Source of the DNA: Myotis daubentonii
Taxonomy: Eukaryota > Chordata > Mammalia > Chiroptera > Vespertilionidae
NCBI RefSeq assembly: GCF_963259705.1
Contig: NC_081853.1
Span: 2,170,001-2,234,000 of the forward strand
Length of the DNA stretch: 64,000 bases
Direction of reading: 5' to 3'
The translations under genes were made by a program, and so were the position numbers. Below are positions 24,504 through 36,193 of the stretch, piece by piece (the first letter of the stretch is position 1; each line of letters begins with the position of its first letter). The notes below the pieces were generated by a model. That model had not been told where the DNA came from, did not search any database, and worked only from the letters and a program-made list of their open reading frames with translations.

Positions 24504-25106
24504 TGCAGATGAGTTCCGAATGCAGCGTTCCCAGCAGACCCTGGTCCGAAGGCGGGGTGTGAGGATCAGGCAAGAAGGCAGGCCCAGTGGTGCTCCCAGG
24601 AAAACTCCTGCCGCAGCCTTCCTCTTCAGGGAACGCGGGGGCTTTTCCTGACTCAAGCTTGGGCACTGGGCTGTTTCACTCCTGTGTGAGCAGGTCGCTG
24701 GCTGCAGGTCCTGCCACTGAGAGGCAGGCTCAGGTACCCAGGCTCCGGCACAAGCAGAGGGAAGCCCTGCAGAAGCCTGAGAGTCGTCCCGCCGGAGTTC
24801 CACTGTGGGCAGCCGCAGTCCATGAGGCTCAGGGAGAGCAGAGAGGGAGAGGGGGCCAGCACAGGTGGGCAGAACCGCCACCCTCTCAGGACACAGTGGT
24901 CACCCCGGGGGCTGCAGAGGGGCGTTGCTAGACCAGTTGGTGCACCAGGCTCTTAACTCACTCAAGGGAGAGTTCAAGACCCAGCGGCAGTGGGAAGGAG
25001 AGCAGGTTGCATTCAGGTGGAGGAGAAAGGCGGGATGGGCTGCTGGAGACAGGAGTGAGCAGGGTGGCTGCGGCCTCGTTGCAAGTCACACCCACCGGCT
25101 GTGAAA
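24504..25106. other. no recognised feature
   Basis: GC-rich sequence open in several frames; no domain recognised. Confidence 0.4.
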
Positions 25107-25395
25107 GAAGTGCGTGCTCATGGAGTGGGCACAGTGGGTGCAGTGGGCATAGCGGGTGGAGTGGATGCAGTGGGCATAGCAGGTGGAGTGGACACAGTGA
25201 GCATAGCAGTGGAGTGGGCGCAGTGGGCATAGCGGGTGGAGTGGATGCAGTGGGCATAGCGGGTGGAGTGGGCGCAGTGGGCATAGCGGGTAGAGTGGGC
25301 GCAGTGGGCATAGCGGGTGGAGTGGGCACAGTGGGCAGAGTGGGTGGAGTGGGCACAGTGAGCATAGTGGGTGGAGTGGGCCCAGTGGGTGGGCC
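25107..25395. repeat. 27-bp minisatellite, about 10 copies
   Basis: Unit near GTGGGCATAGCGGGTGGAGT plus GGGCGCA. 27 is a multiple of three, which explains the long glycine/valine or leucine/proline false frames on each strand. Confidence 0.92.
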
Positions 25396-27770
25396 CAGGA
25401 GCCGTCAGGTCTGTCGCGTCCTCGGATTCTACAGGTTCCCAGCTTTTGAACTTGTGGCGCCTTGTCCCTAAGGGGCCCTTCAGGGGTCATGGCAATCGCC
25501 TCCCATCCCCCTTCTGCTTGTGGGTTAGTTTTCATGATGAAGATGGTGTGATGAGCTTCGGGGTCTTCCTCTGGTCAATTTCTCCCGTCTTGGATTGACC
25601 TGGTTTCGCCCTTCCTGTTGACCACCGCGGGCTCCTGCACACCCGGCTCCCTGTGAGGGTGGTGGGGGCTGTGGGAGAGGCCCGCCCCCATGTCCTCACT
25701 GCACTGGCCGGGAGCCTTCCCTAAGGAGTCCCATCCTGCCCAGGACGGGGCGGGGAGCGCAGGGAATGTGTCATGATGAACAGAGTGCAGTTCCAGAGGT
25801 CACCAGAGGCGGCACTCTGTGTAGGGCACTGGGGGATGTTTACCCCATTAGGGTCCCCTGCCCCTCACTGTGACCAACAAAAACATCCTCAGACTTTGCC
25901 ACATGTCCCCTGGGGGGCAAAATCTCTCCCAGTAGCAAACCACTGGTTTAACGTGTGACCTCTTTACTTCAAAAAGCCATTTAAAACTTATAAGTTTTAT
26001 AATAATTATCTACAAACTTTACAATTAAGGATAAATTACATCCAAACTACAAGACAGCTCTTTTCATCCTTCTTTGATGTAAACATTACAAACAAAATCT
26101 GCAATTAAAAAAATATTAGTACAAATCATAAAAGAACCCCAGTGTGAGTGTGCCTGGAGAAGTCATTCCTCACTGTGCATCAGTTCTCACATCTATAAAC
26201 GGAGAGACTTACACAAGAGAGTTCCAACATACTTTTCTCCTTTAGAATTAAAATTATGCCATGATTCACTGAAAGTGTGTTTAGTTACCTTGGACTTTAA
26301 ATGATGATTCAGTTTACAAAAATGCAATTCACATGTAGATTTAGGAAAATAGGTCTATAGAATGAGGCATACTGTTTTTCCTTTCAAGAGTCTTTTTGAG
26401 AAATATAATTATTTTAAGATAGGAAAATTGCCATATATGTACATGGACACACACACACTCTACAGAGTAACTGTGTCATTGGTTAAAGGCCAGGCTTTAC
26501 ACCGCTGTCTCCTGAAAGCAGTTTTATCAGGTTCTTCACATTCTTGCACAACCGACATGGCCACAGTCAAAGAGAATACGCCAAGAAAAGGTCAGTAAAT
26601 GCTGAGCGAATCCATTCGCGGGGAGGGGGAGGGGGCCGTTTCCATGGTGTCTGATAGAAGCAAAGGGAGAAATGTGAAGAATGGAGACTAGTTTCAGTGG
26701 CAAACAAATGAACGGGTCTATAAATACTTCATCACGCTAGCCCCTAAGGCCTCACTGTTGGGGGTTATCTTTATTATGAGTAATCACGGGTTGCTTTGTT
26801 TGTTTGTTTCTAACTTTTTCTGCTGATCTCTGTGCTGCTCATCTCTGAAATAGCACCCACTAATTTCTTTCTCATTTACCTCATTCTGGTATAAAGAAAT
26901 CACCACCCAGTTTAAACATATAAAGTGCATTTTTGGAGTCAGAGCGCATGGTGCGCAGCGACAACCCAGAGCGCAGGCCGTGCCTTCCTGCGGGAGCCGC
27001 ACAGGGCGCTGCCAAGGTGCCCTTAGTTTCTAAAGCAATTGCGAGGGTCCGGCTGCGGCAAGTCTGCTCCTGTGCGTGGCTGCGCCGGGGCCTGTGCGCC
27101 CCCTTCCTTTGGGCACACTAAGCGCCATGTCAGCCACCAGGACTGACTCTACTCTCCGTCTGGAGGACAGAACAGGCTGGGCGCTTAACGCCGGGTCTCC
27201 CCTCCCCTTAGGAGAACGCGCCTCCCAGGCCGGCGCCAGGGCCCGGAGAAGGATGGCCTGGTGCGCACCTCATCGCCCCAGCCCAGGCCACGTGCCTGTC
27301 CAGCAACACGGCCCCTCCCGTGGCCACAGCGACTGGCTCCGAGGTGGGCACGTGCCCCAGAGTGGCCCACTCAGGCTCATTCCTGGGGTTCCTGCAGGAA
27401 TTGGGGGCGGGGCTGCGCGCTCCCCCTTCAGTAAATGAGACGCAGGCCCGAGCTGGAGCTGCGGGCCACCTTGCTCAGGAGGGCCCGACAAGAGGGCGGC
27501 CAGACCGGGTGGCCAGAGCCTCGCCCAGCACAGGCCTCTGAGTTTCCCGAGGACAGAATTCCGTCTCTGCCTCGAGCAGTTCGGGCTTCAGCGCTTGGCA
27601 AGCAAAGGGCCCTGAGGACGGGGCTCGGGTCTCAGTGGGGCCTGGAGGATCATCCCCAACTGCAGGGACCGTGCGCAGCGGCAGACGCCAGACACGCGGG
27701 AAACGCTCGCCCGAAGCCCGAGGCCTCCAGAGCATGGCGTTCACAAGCTGCTCTTGGACTCACAGGCACT
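25396..27770. other. unassigned sequence with a GC-rich block
   Basis: 26930-27770 is GC-rich and moderately CpG-rich, with open frames on both strands up to 135 codons, but no recognisable protein, TATA or splice structure. 25980-26900 is AT-rich with nothing recognised. Confidence 0.4.
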
Positions 27771-27782
27771 TATTTTCGTGTT

Positions 27783-28007
27783 GTTGTTTTTTTAAATATA
27801 TATTTTATTGATTTTTTTACAGAGAGGAAGGGAGAGAGATAGAGAGTTAGAAACATCGATGAGAGAGAAACATCGATCAGCTGCCTCCTGCACATCTCCA
27901 CTGGGGATGTGCCCGCAACCCAGGTACATGCCCTTGACCAGAATCGAACCTGGGACCTTTCAGTCCGCAGGCCGATGCTCTATCCACTGAGCCAAACCGG
28001 TTTCGGC
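27783..28007 (-). mobile_element. Ves SINE, young copy
   Basis: Complete head (A and B boxes), body and A-rich tail on the minus strand. A 12-bp duplication TATTTTCGTGTT flanks it at 27771-27782 and 28008-28019. Low divergence suggests a recent insertion. Confidence 0.93.
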
Positions 28008-28019
28008 TATTTTCGTGTT

Positions 28020-28776
28020 TTTTAACTTACGCATGTCTGTCCTACTGTTACCTATAGCTGATAATTTCCGTTTTTCAGAGGTTAGGAAACTTGCCCAAAA
28101 TCACAGGGCTTATCGTGGGATAACGTGGTACTCTCCCGCAGGGGGTGAGGTTAAACAGGCGAAGCATGTCAGGCTTCAGCATCCTGTCAGACGGGAGGGC
28201 GCAGTAGGTGTGAGATGCTGTTCTAATTATGACGACATCTTGGGATGTTGGGAGCATTACAGAAAAGAATGCATATTCAACATTTAGCATAACATCTGGC
28301 ATCCAGTAAGTGCTTGTTTAAATGTTCGCTGTCGTTATTTTTATCAGAACCGGCTACTGGGTTTCCCTGGCCAACACTGTCTTCCACACCAGACCGTTTC
28401 TCTCCTGCATTCAGGCTCTCAGAGCGGAAGACATGTTACTGAGAAGGGATATGGGTGTGTACTGAGACATCTTTTGTATACCTTTCCAGCCTGTGTTTCA
28501 AGAATCTCCGCAGCAGTGCAGAGACTTTTCATTTGCATGTGGACTATCAGATACAGTAGCGAGCAGCCATGCGTGACTATTTGAATTTAAATGTAATTAC
28601 AGATTTTGTTCCTCGTGAGAGTGCTCCTGGGCGTGTGGGACTGGCTGCACGGCCCTGCTGTGGAAAGTTCCACTGGAAGGCCTGTGATGCACTGGGAGCG
28701 ATGCAAACCAGAACTGGAAAAGCAAAGAACCTTCCATTTGTGCCACTGGGTGGGGATTGCTGTCTGGGAAGGCTTC
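28020..28776. other. no recognised feature
   Basis: Sequence between a Ves SINE and a solo LTR. A MIR-like core (TTTTTCAGAGGTTAGGAAAC) is visible near 28070-28110; otherwise nothing. Confidence 0.4.
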
Positions 28777-28782
28777 CTGACT

Positions 28783-29595
28783 TGCTGGGAGCTGGTCCAT
28801 CCTTGCTGTTTCAAGGGACCTGGCATATATGGCATACGGTTCTTAATATGTTTGCTCACCTTCTTGGCGCTGTGTTTTAACCAAGGTCACCTCTCCGAGA
28901 AAGGTTGAATCCCCAGGTAGGGATTTTCCCCTGAAGTTAGGGAGGGAATAAAACCTCTTAACTAAGTGCCAGGTGGGTAATTAATCATTTTAACTACGAA
29001 CAATCATGCTTAAGCTACATAATCTTTACTCCCTGGAATGGAGATAAGAAACGCCCTAACCTTTGGAATAGAGATTGATAGGATTGGAATCAACTGGTAT
29101 AAATACAGATGCAACAAGACAACAACAGACAGAACTTATAAGACAGAACTTCAGAGACAGGGCTTGGAAGACAGGACCAAGAGAGACAGAGCCTAGGCAC
29201 AGAACCTACACAGAACGTTCTCTAGAGACAGAAGAACTTCGCTGGCGAGAGCATGCCGGAGGATCCTGGACAGGGACTGGCCTCGGAGCCTGGAGGCGGA
29301 GCCTGGCGAGAGAGCATGGCAGGGGATCCTGGACTGAACCTGACTGCAGAGATTGGCAGGAGAGCCTGACTAGAACCTGGTGACTGGACCTACCTGGAGA
29401 ACCTGGACAGAACCTGGCTGGAGATCCTAAGAAGAACCTCTCTGGAGATCCAGACCAGAACTTGGCTGGAGATCCTGGCCAGAGATCCTGGCTAGGCTGC
29501 TGATCAACTGAACGCTGCCTCCATGTCATTCCTTCTTCGCCGACTCCGTCCACACCTTTGGGAACCCCTGGACCCGCTGGGGCTGGACCCCAGCA
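28783..29595 (+). mobile_element. solo LTR of an endogenous retrovirus
   Basis: Begins TGCTGGGAGCTGG and ends GGACCCCAGCA, with a perfect 6-bp duplication CTGACT at 28777-28782 and 29596-29601. A TATA-like TATAAATA lies near 29098. The downstream half has short direct repeats built from GAACCTGG / GGAGATCCTGG blocks. No internal retroviral genes are present. The 6-bp duplication suggests a class II (beta-like) virus, by general knowledge of such elements. Confidence 0.88.
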
Positions 29596-29601
29596 CTGAC
29601 T

Positions 29602-30509
29602 GGGTCCCAAAAGGGGTCACAAGGCGACCTTACCTGGATCCAGTGGTGATCGGCCAGCTTTCCCGAAGCCTGGCAAACCCACAGCCTCACCTGCCCGCCC
29701 CTCCAGAATCAGAGCGGGGCACTGTGATGACCAGGTTTGGGTCATGACATCCAGATGCCAACCTGTTGATTTATGATGAAGACCTTCATGCCCAAGGCCC
29801 TTGGGCTCCCAGGTCCCACCTGCAGGCAAGCCCATGGGAGCCCTGTAAGCGGAGGCTGCCTGAGCCAGGCAGAGCAAGGGCAGGGTCGTGGGGTCTGAAT
29901 GTGCTCTTCCTCAGTTCAAGGGGCTGTCACCGGGGCCAGACAGGCACATCTGGGGCTGGAGCCTCTGGCATTGCTGATTTGCACATCAGGACTCCCCTTT
30001 AATTTCTTTCTTTTTTGTTCCTCTTAAATGTTACGTTTTTGAAGTAATTTTAGGCTCACAAGACGGTTCAAAAACAAAACAGAGTTTCCCAGCGCCCGTC
30101 GCGGACTTGCCCCAAGGACAGCACCTTGCACACGCAGAGGGCACTGTCGCACCGGGGCCTGGGCGGGCACAATGCCCTTTCCTTTGACAACCGCCAGGGC
30201 CTCACTGGGTCCTCACACTGCATCACGCACATGCCGCTGACTGCTGCCAACAGCCCCGTGCTGCAGGCACTCGCATGAGCTCCATGCTATGGCTCAGAGG
30301 CCTGAAGCTCTGAGAACTAAATTCTTCCCCAAGGCCGGGCAGAGCGGGCCGACCCCACGCCCAGTCCCTGTCTGCTGGATCCTCACCTGCCCACAGGGAG
30401 GGGGGCAGCAGTGGACGATTGCCCCCACCCCCAATTCTGACAACACACTGCGAAACCCAAAACATGCTCCAACTTTTAGTAACTGTATTGCGATGTTTAA
30501 GAAAAGCAA
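29602..30509. other. no recognised gene
   Basis: Unassigned sequence with faint LINE texture near 30005-30110; nothing firm. Confidence 0.4.
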
Positions 30510-30715
30510 ATAATAGTATTTATAAAGTGCACATTTATTGAGCTCTCATAATGATACAGTTCATGGATTACACTTATGCATTGTTTCATGTAATCTTCAT
30601 ACATACTATTTCACTTAGTTCTCACAACAGCCCTTCAAGCACGGAGCCATCATTACCTCCGCTTTGCAGAGAAGAGATCGGAGGCTCTGGGACATGCAGT
30701 AACAGGTCGCAAGGG
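30510..30715 (-). repeat. MIR SINE
   Basis: ACATTTATTGAGCTCTCATAATG, TCATGTAATCTTCATAC, TCTCACAACAGCCC and ATTACCTCCGCTTTGCAGAG follow the reverse-complement MIR order. Confidence 0.7.
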
Positions 30716-31578
30716 AAGGAACCTGGCTCCGATCCAGAGTGCCTCTCGAGAAGGTCCTCCAAGTGCGCTCGGACTGTAGGAAAGATAGTGAAGCAGCACG
30801 TTCTCCGCCTCCTCGTCTCTAATTAGAGAGACAGCGTTTGTGACATTTCCTACCGCACACTGGAGGCTACTGCTGCTCTCACACTCCACTTTCTTACGTT
30901 TGTACATTCAGTTTGGATGTAAGGGCACACAATGTTTCCGTTATACTCACCTTCTCATAAAGTGTTATCATCAGAGCGTTCAGAAAGCAGCTGTTTAAAA
31001 AAATTATATCTCAGGGTTTCTATCTAAAAATACATCTGAACATTACACATGTTAAAAGTTTTACAAATGCCTATTTTAACCAATTTGGAGCAATACATCA
31101 TAAACACTCAGTGTTATTTTTAAGGGCAGAAAATTGGGAGATAATTTTAATGTCCAACAAATAGGGCTTGTTTTTTTTTTTTACATCATAATAGTCCACG
31201 GATGGCTGCAAATAGTGCAGATCTGAATTTGTTGACATAGAGATAAATTGCATGATATTCTTAAGGGGAAAAAAGCAGATTATTAAAACTATATGTATGG
31301 TATAACTCAAACTTTATACAAAGTCAAATATATTATGTAGACATACACATAGATTTGTATGAAAAAATAAAATTCAGTGGTGTATTAGATATATGTAGAG
31401 TATTCCTGGATAATGGAATGACAGTAGTTTTATTCTTACTTCTTTTCTGTATTTTCCAAACTATCACAGAGAGCATGTGTAATTTTTATAACCTGATTAA
31501 ATTGTAAGCATCATATGAAAAAATGATAAATATTTTTAAGAAAGCTGCTAAAGTCACTGAAGAGAAAACATTAAGAAA
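30716..31578. other. AT-rich sequence with an old LINE trace
   Basis: 31090-31480 resembles an old L1 3' region on the minus strand (AAATTGCATGATATTCTTAAGG, ATGGTATAACTCAAACTTTATAC). No genes. Confidence 0.4.
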
Positions 31579-31826
31579 GGCCCTGGCAGGTTTGGCTCGG
31601 CTCAAGGACCCAGGGTCTCGGGTTTGATCCCCAGCCCAGGTCAGGGCACATGTAGTAGACAACCAATCAATGTGTCTCTCATACATTAATGATTCTCTCT
31701 CTTTCTCTCTCCCCACCCTCTCTCCCTTTTACTCTCTCTAAAAATCAATGGAAAAAAATGTCCTTGGGTGAGGATTAACAAAATAAAAATTAAAAAAAAA
31801 GAAAGAAAGAAAGAAAGAAAAAAAAG
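31579..31826 (+). mobile_element. Ves-family SINE, diverged
   Basis: Decayed tRNA-like head (GGTTTGATCCCC), Ves body, the GGGTGAGGATTAACAAAA tail variant, then an A-rich (GAAA)n end. Confidence 0.8.
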
Positions 31827-32252
31827 GCCAGTAATTTGGGATCCTCTGAGCCTGTATTGTATTGTTCTTTGCCAAACTTGTATCTGTTCATAGTTTTAAT
31901 AAATTTCTGGTAACTGGAAAAAGAAAAAAAAGGGAAAGAAAAGAAACTGTTGCTCTGGAAAGAACCATCTGGTAGCAACCTGCGGTGTGGACCGCACTTT
32001 CCCACAGGCATGCAGCCAGCCTGGGGCCGGGAATGGACTCCCAGCTCTCCCTGCACAGCCCTCCGTCCTGCCTGCATATTAAAGAATCAGAAAAAGTCAG
32101 GAAGAACTTTATCCGAAGGATTATCAAAACTTGGGTGTTCCACTAAAAAAAACTGCCTGAAACCTACTGGTTTACACAAACAGTATACTTATAAATCAGA
32201 TTGGCAATTTTTTTTCTTTTTTTAGAGCCAAAGATATGGTTTTTATTAAGCA

Positions 32253-32506
32253 CTAGAGGCCCGTTGCACGAAGAGATTCGTGCAATAGGCCTTCCCTTCC
32301 CCTGGCTGCCGGCACCGGTTTTCCTCCAGCAGCCGGGACCCAGGCCTTCACTCCGGCTGGAGCCTTCAGTCTTCACTCTGGTGCTTGGCGCCTATGTATG
32401 CAAATTAACTGCTATCTTTGTTGGGTTAATTTGCATACTCTCCTGATTGGCTGGAGAGCGTAGCAGAGGGATGGCCAATTACATGTTTGTCTATTATTAG
32501 GTAAGA
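32253..32506 (-). mobile_element. HeliBat unit 1a
   Basis: CTAG 32253-32256, hairpin GTTGCACGAAGAGATTCGTGC, 5' end TCTTACCTAATAATAGACAA on the minus strand. Its 5' half (GCCTATGTATGCAAATTAAC, GATTGGCTGG) is shared with 63090-63241. Confidence 0.88.
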
Positions 32507-32683
32507 CTAGAGACCTGATGCACAAAATTCGTGCAAGAGTAGGCCTTCCTTCCCCTGGCTGCCAGCACCGGCTTCCCTCTGCCACCCGGGACCCGGGCTT
32601 CCCTCGCAGTCCCAGCTGCATCTGGAAGGACATTTGCAAGGATGTCCAGTCTAATTAGCATATTACACTTTTATTATTATAGA
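32507..32683 (-). mobile_element. HeliBat unit 1b (short subfamily)
   Basis: CTAG 32507-32510, 5' end TCTATAATAATAAAAGTGTA on the minus strand. About 177 bp, closely matching 13027-13239 and 40029-40205. Confidence 0.9.
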
Positions 32684-33522
32684 CTAGAGGCCCGGTGCAC
32701 AAAAATTTGTGCACTCAGGGGAGAGGGGGGCGTCCCTCAGCCTGGCCTGTGCCCTCTCCCAGTCTGGGACCCCTCGGGAGATAACGCCCTGCTGGCTTAG
32801 GCCTGCTCCCGGGTGGCAGAGGGCAAGCCCAATCCCTAGGTGCAGCCCCTGGTCGGGCTCAGAGCAGGGCTGATTGGGGAGTTGGGGTGCCGCCCCCTGT
32901 CATGCACAGAGCAGGGTGGATTGGGAGGTTGCGATGCCACCCTCAGTCACGCTCAGGGTAGGGCCGATTGGGGGGTTGGGGCACCGCCCCCTGTCACACT
33001 CAAGGCAGGGTCGATGGGGAGGTTGCAGCGCCACCCCCTGTCATGCACAGAGCAGGGCCAATCAAGGGGTTGGGGCGCTGCCCCCTGTCACGCACAGAGC
33101 AGGGCCCATCAGGGGGTTGGGGAGCTCCCCCCTGTCATGCACAGAGCAGGGCAGATCAGGGGGGTGGGGCACCAACACTCTCACACTCAGGGCAGGGCTG
33201 ATGGGGAGGTTATGGCTCTACCTCATCACGCACAGAGCAGGGCCTGTGGGGGGCGGGGGGAGTTGGGGCGCCGCACCCTTTAACACACAGAGCCGCAGGG
33301 CGATCAGGTGGTTGGGGAGCTCCCCCCTATCAGGCACAGAGCAGGGCTGATCAGGGTGTTGGGGCGCCTTCCCCTGTCAGGAACAGAGCAGGGCAGATAG
33401 GGAGGTTGTGGCCCCGCCCCCTGTCACACACAGAGCTGCAGGGTGATCAGGGGGTTTCGGCGCTGCCCCCTGTCATGCTGATCCTGATGCTGGGACGCAT
33501 ATTATCTTTTTACTATATAGGA
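32684..33522 (-). mobile_element. HeliBat unit 1c with internal minisatellite
   Basis: CTAG 32684-32687 and hairpin GTGCACAAAAATTTGTGCAC. The centre (about 32840-33475) is a roughly 50-bp tandem repeat built on CACAGAGCAGGGC ... GGGGGTTGGGG ... CCCCCTGTCA. It is the same subfamily as 41535-42725. Open frames over the repeat are artefacts. Confidence 0.9.
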
Positions 33523-34238
33523 TAGAGGCCTGGTGCACGGGTGGGGGCCAGCTGGTTTGCCCTGAAGGGTGTCCTGGATCAGGGTGGGGGTCCCCACTGG
33601 GGTGCCTGGCCAGCCTGGGTGAGGGGATGATGGCTGTTTGCAGCTGGTCACACACCCTTCAGGGTGGGGGTCCCCAGTGGGGTGCCTGGCCAGCCTGGGT
33701 GAGGGGATGATGGCTGTTTGCAGCTGGTCACACACCCTTCAGGGTGGGGGTCTCCAGTGGGGTGCCTGGCCAGTCTGGGTGAGGGGCTGAGGGCTGTTTT
33801 CAGGCTGGCGGGTGACTGAAGCTCCCAACTGCTCCTTTTTTTCTTTTTCTTTTTATTCTGGGCCAGCTTTAGCTCTGACTCCAGCTCTGAGGCCTCTGCT
33901 GCTGAAAGCAGGTATCTGGTTTGTTTGTGTTCTATAATCGAAACACTGTTTCAACTCCAGCACTGAGATCCTGGCTGGCTGAAAGCAGGTTTCTGGGGTT
34001 TTGTTTAGCTTCTATATTTGTAACTATGTTTCAAACTGCAAGCTCAGAGGCCGGCAAGGCAGGTGGGGAACGTTGGTTTCCTCCGTCACTGAAGCAAGCA
34101 AGCCTCATGTTAGTTTCAAGCTGCCTGGCTGCCGGCCGCCATCTTGGCTGGCAGTTAATTTGCATATCTCGCTGATTAGCCAATGGGAAGGGTAGCGGAC
34201 GTACGCTAATTACCATGTTTCTCTTTTATTAGATAGGA
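33523..34238 (-). mobile_element. HeliBat unit 1d with decayed terminator
   Basis: The 3' end reads TAGAGGCCTGGTGCACGGGTGG: no CTAG and no hairpin partner arm. It contains an 80-bp internal tandem duplication (33580-33760, GGGGTGCCTGGCCAGCCTGG). The 5' end is TCCTATCTAATAAAAGAGAA on the minus strand, followed by T. Same subfamily as 40933-41534 and 42726-43288. Confidence 0.87.
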
Positions 34239-34945
34239 TATGTAGAGGGAGCAAAACAAGAGTGATTAATACCTTGTCTTTTTCTAGACAAGACAAATTT
34301 GGGAAAGATTTTAAAGGAAGAATAGTGATTGAAATATTACACAGGCTACCTATGAATCAGAGCAGTGGCAATATCTGTAATAATTCTACATTGATCATTT
34401 ACCACACAAATTTGGCTGGAACAAACTGTCATGTGTCATATCCCAGCTTGAACAGCTCAAGCAACTTCAACAAAGAATGCTTCATGGAGATTGGCAATTA
34501 CTGTATTTAATTCTAAAATAACTGAATAACTGAAGTCACTTGGATAGGATTGTGGGGTCTTCACCAACTTTAAGGAGGATTGTGAGTTCCCGTAGTCAAG
34601 GCCGGCAGGGCTCTGGAGCCCCATCCACTGTGTAAGGAAAACACTTGGACTAAAGCCTTTGGGGAAGCTCGTGTCCTGACCCCCTGCCTCTTCCTCCTGC
34701 TCTTTCTCCAGTTACTATGATGGGGGTCTGTTATTAAACAGACAAACAAGGGAAAATGGTGGCGATGCTGCAATAAGATCAGGAAGGCACAGTTACTGTG
34801 GAGCAGTGGTCAGGTCTTGGGAGTCTTTTCATTACAGTGAGAGCAGTTGTCAGTTGAAAACATTTTAGAAGCGAACAAAAGAGGAGTTAGCAATTTACCA
34901 CTTAGTCTCAAAGTGAGGGTTTATCCCTCCAATCTCTCCCCTTCA
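34239..34945. other. no recognised feature
   Basis: Single-copy-looking sequence; nothing recognised. Confidence 0.45.
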
Positions 34946-34953
34946 GCCTATGC

Positions 34954-35188
34954 CAGTGATGGCGAACCTATGACACGTGTGTCAGAGGTGACACTCGAAC
35001 TCATTTTTTTGGTTGATTTTTCTTTGTTAAATGGCATTTAAATATATAAAATAAATATCAAAAGTATAAGTCTTTGTTTTACTATGGTTGCAAATATCAA
35101 AAAATTTCTATATGTGACACGGCACCAGAGTTAAGTTAGGGTTCTTCAAAATGCTGACACGCCGAGTTCAAAAGGTTTGCCATCACTG
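34954..35188. mobile_element. non-autonomous hAT element, complete
   Basis: Termini CAGTGATGGCGAACCTATGA and, complementary at the right, AAAAGGTTTGCCATCACTG. Perfect 8-bp duplication GCCTATGC at 34946-34953 and 35189-35196, the hAT hallmark. AT-rich interior without coding capacity. Confidence 0.95.
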
Positions 35189-35196
35189 GCCTATGC

Positions 35197-36187
35197 TATT
35201 CTTTTTGCTACATCATGGGCCAAAGGTTGATATAATACTCCTGTATGCATTCGGCAAACCCAAACTCTGCCAAACTATGTGAAGGGCCAATGCCACCAGT
35301 GGGTAGAAACCCAGGGCTCTACCATCGCCCGCACCATTTGGTGGCATCTCTCACTGTAGGGACAGTGGAACCAGCATTTGCAATGACTCAAACTAGAGGG
35401 CAGGAGTCTCCACAAACTAGTCTCCTATTTCTGGAAAATGTATTTATAACTGTTTTGTAGATGGTACCATACCTCAAAGAAGTGCACATATAGTAAAACA
35501 AAACAAAACAGCAAACAAACAAAAAACACACACAAAACAAACTTGAACTAGGAGACAGGAGAACCACGACTCAATCCCAGCTATGTCTCCTTGTTCCTAT
35601 GAGATGAAATATTTTGATTCTTAGTTTTCTCGTCTGTAAAGCAAGTTTGATGAATTAGAATATCTGAACATTCCTTGTATTTGATTGATGAGCTCATACA
35701 AAACTCGCTACATATTCAAAAACACCATCTGAATTTAGTAGGAATTTGTTAAGGTTTGCATGTGGTCAAGATAAGGGATTTCAGTTTCCCTAGTTTTATT
35801 CCTGACACGTGCAAAAAGCGCTCTGTAGCCAAATATTTTAGAAAATCATGGATGCACTAAGTTGGGCTGGTTTCTTCCTACAGGACTTCTCTGGGCCTCT
35901 AACGTGTTGATACAAATTATGTCTCCTTAAAAGGTCTTCAAAATTATTTGATCATAAAACTCAATATTTTTCTAAGGAGAAACATTCATTAGCAGATGCT
36001 GTGCTAGAACCCTTAGCCTCCCGCTGGCTCTCCTACAGGGGCGAGCAGAGTGCCTTCGACAGGCTACTTATCTTGTTAAGACAGAGGCACCGTCTTCTCT
36101 TAGAGCTCTGACAGAAACAGAAACAGAACCACAGAACAGAAATGTTGATTGCCTGTTTCCCTTACAGAAAAATATGGCAGCTCTTTG
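35197..36187. other. unassigned sequence
   Basis: Contains an A-rich (AAAC)n stretch near 35493-35545. No gene or young repeat recognised. Confidence 0.45.
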
Positions 36188-36193
36188 AACCTG

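Larger units (their letters stand above)
32253..34238 (-). mobile_element. array 1: four head-to-tail HeliBat Helitrons
   Basis: Four units abut without spacer: 32253-32506, 32507-32683, 32684-33522 and 33523-34238. The first three keep CTAG at their left ends (32253, 32507, 32684). The fourth starts TAGAGGCCTGGTGCAC, without the C of CTAG and without the right arm of the terminal hairpin. All have the A/T-rich 5' end on the minus strand (TCTAT... or TCCTAT...). All are non-autonomous. Confidence 0.88.

Noticed and set aside
26930..27770. possible CpG-island gene
   Set aside because: GC-rich, but no recognisable exon, protein motif or promoter arrangement.
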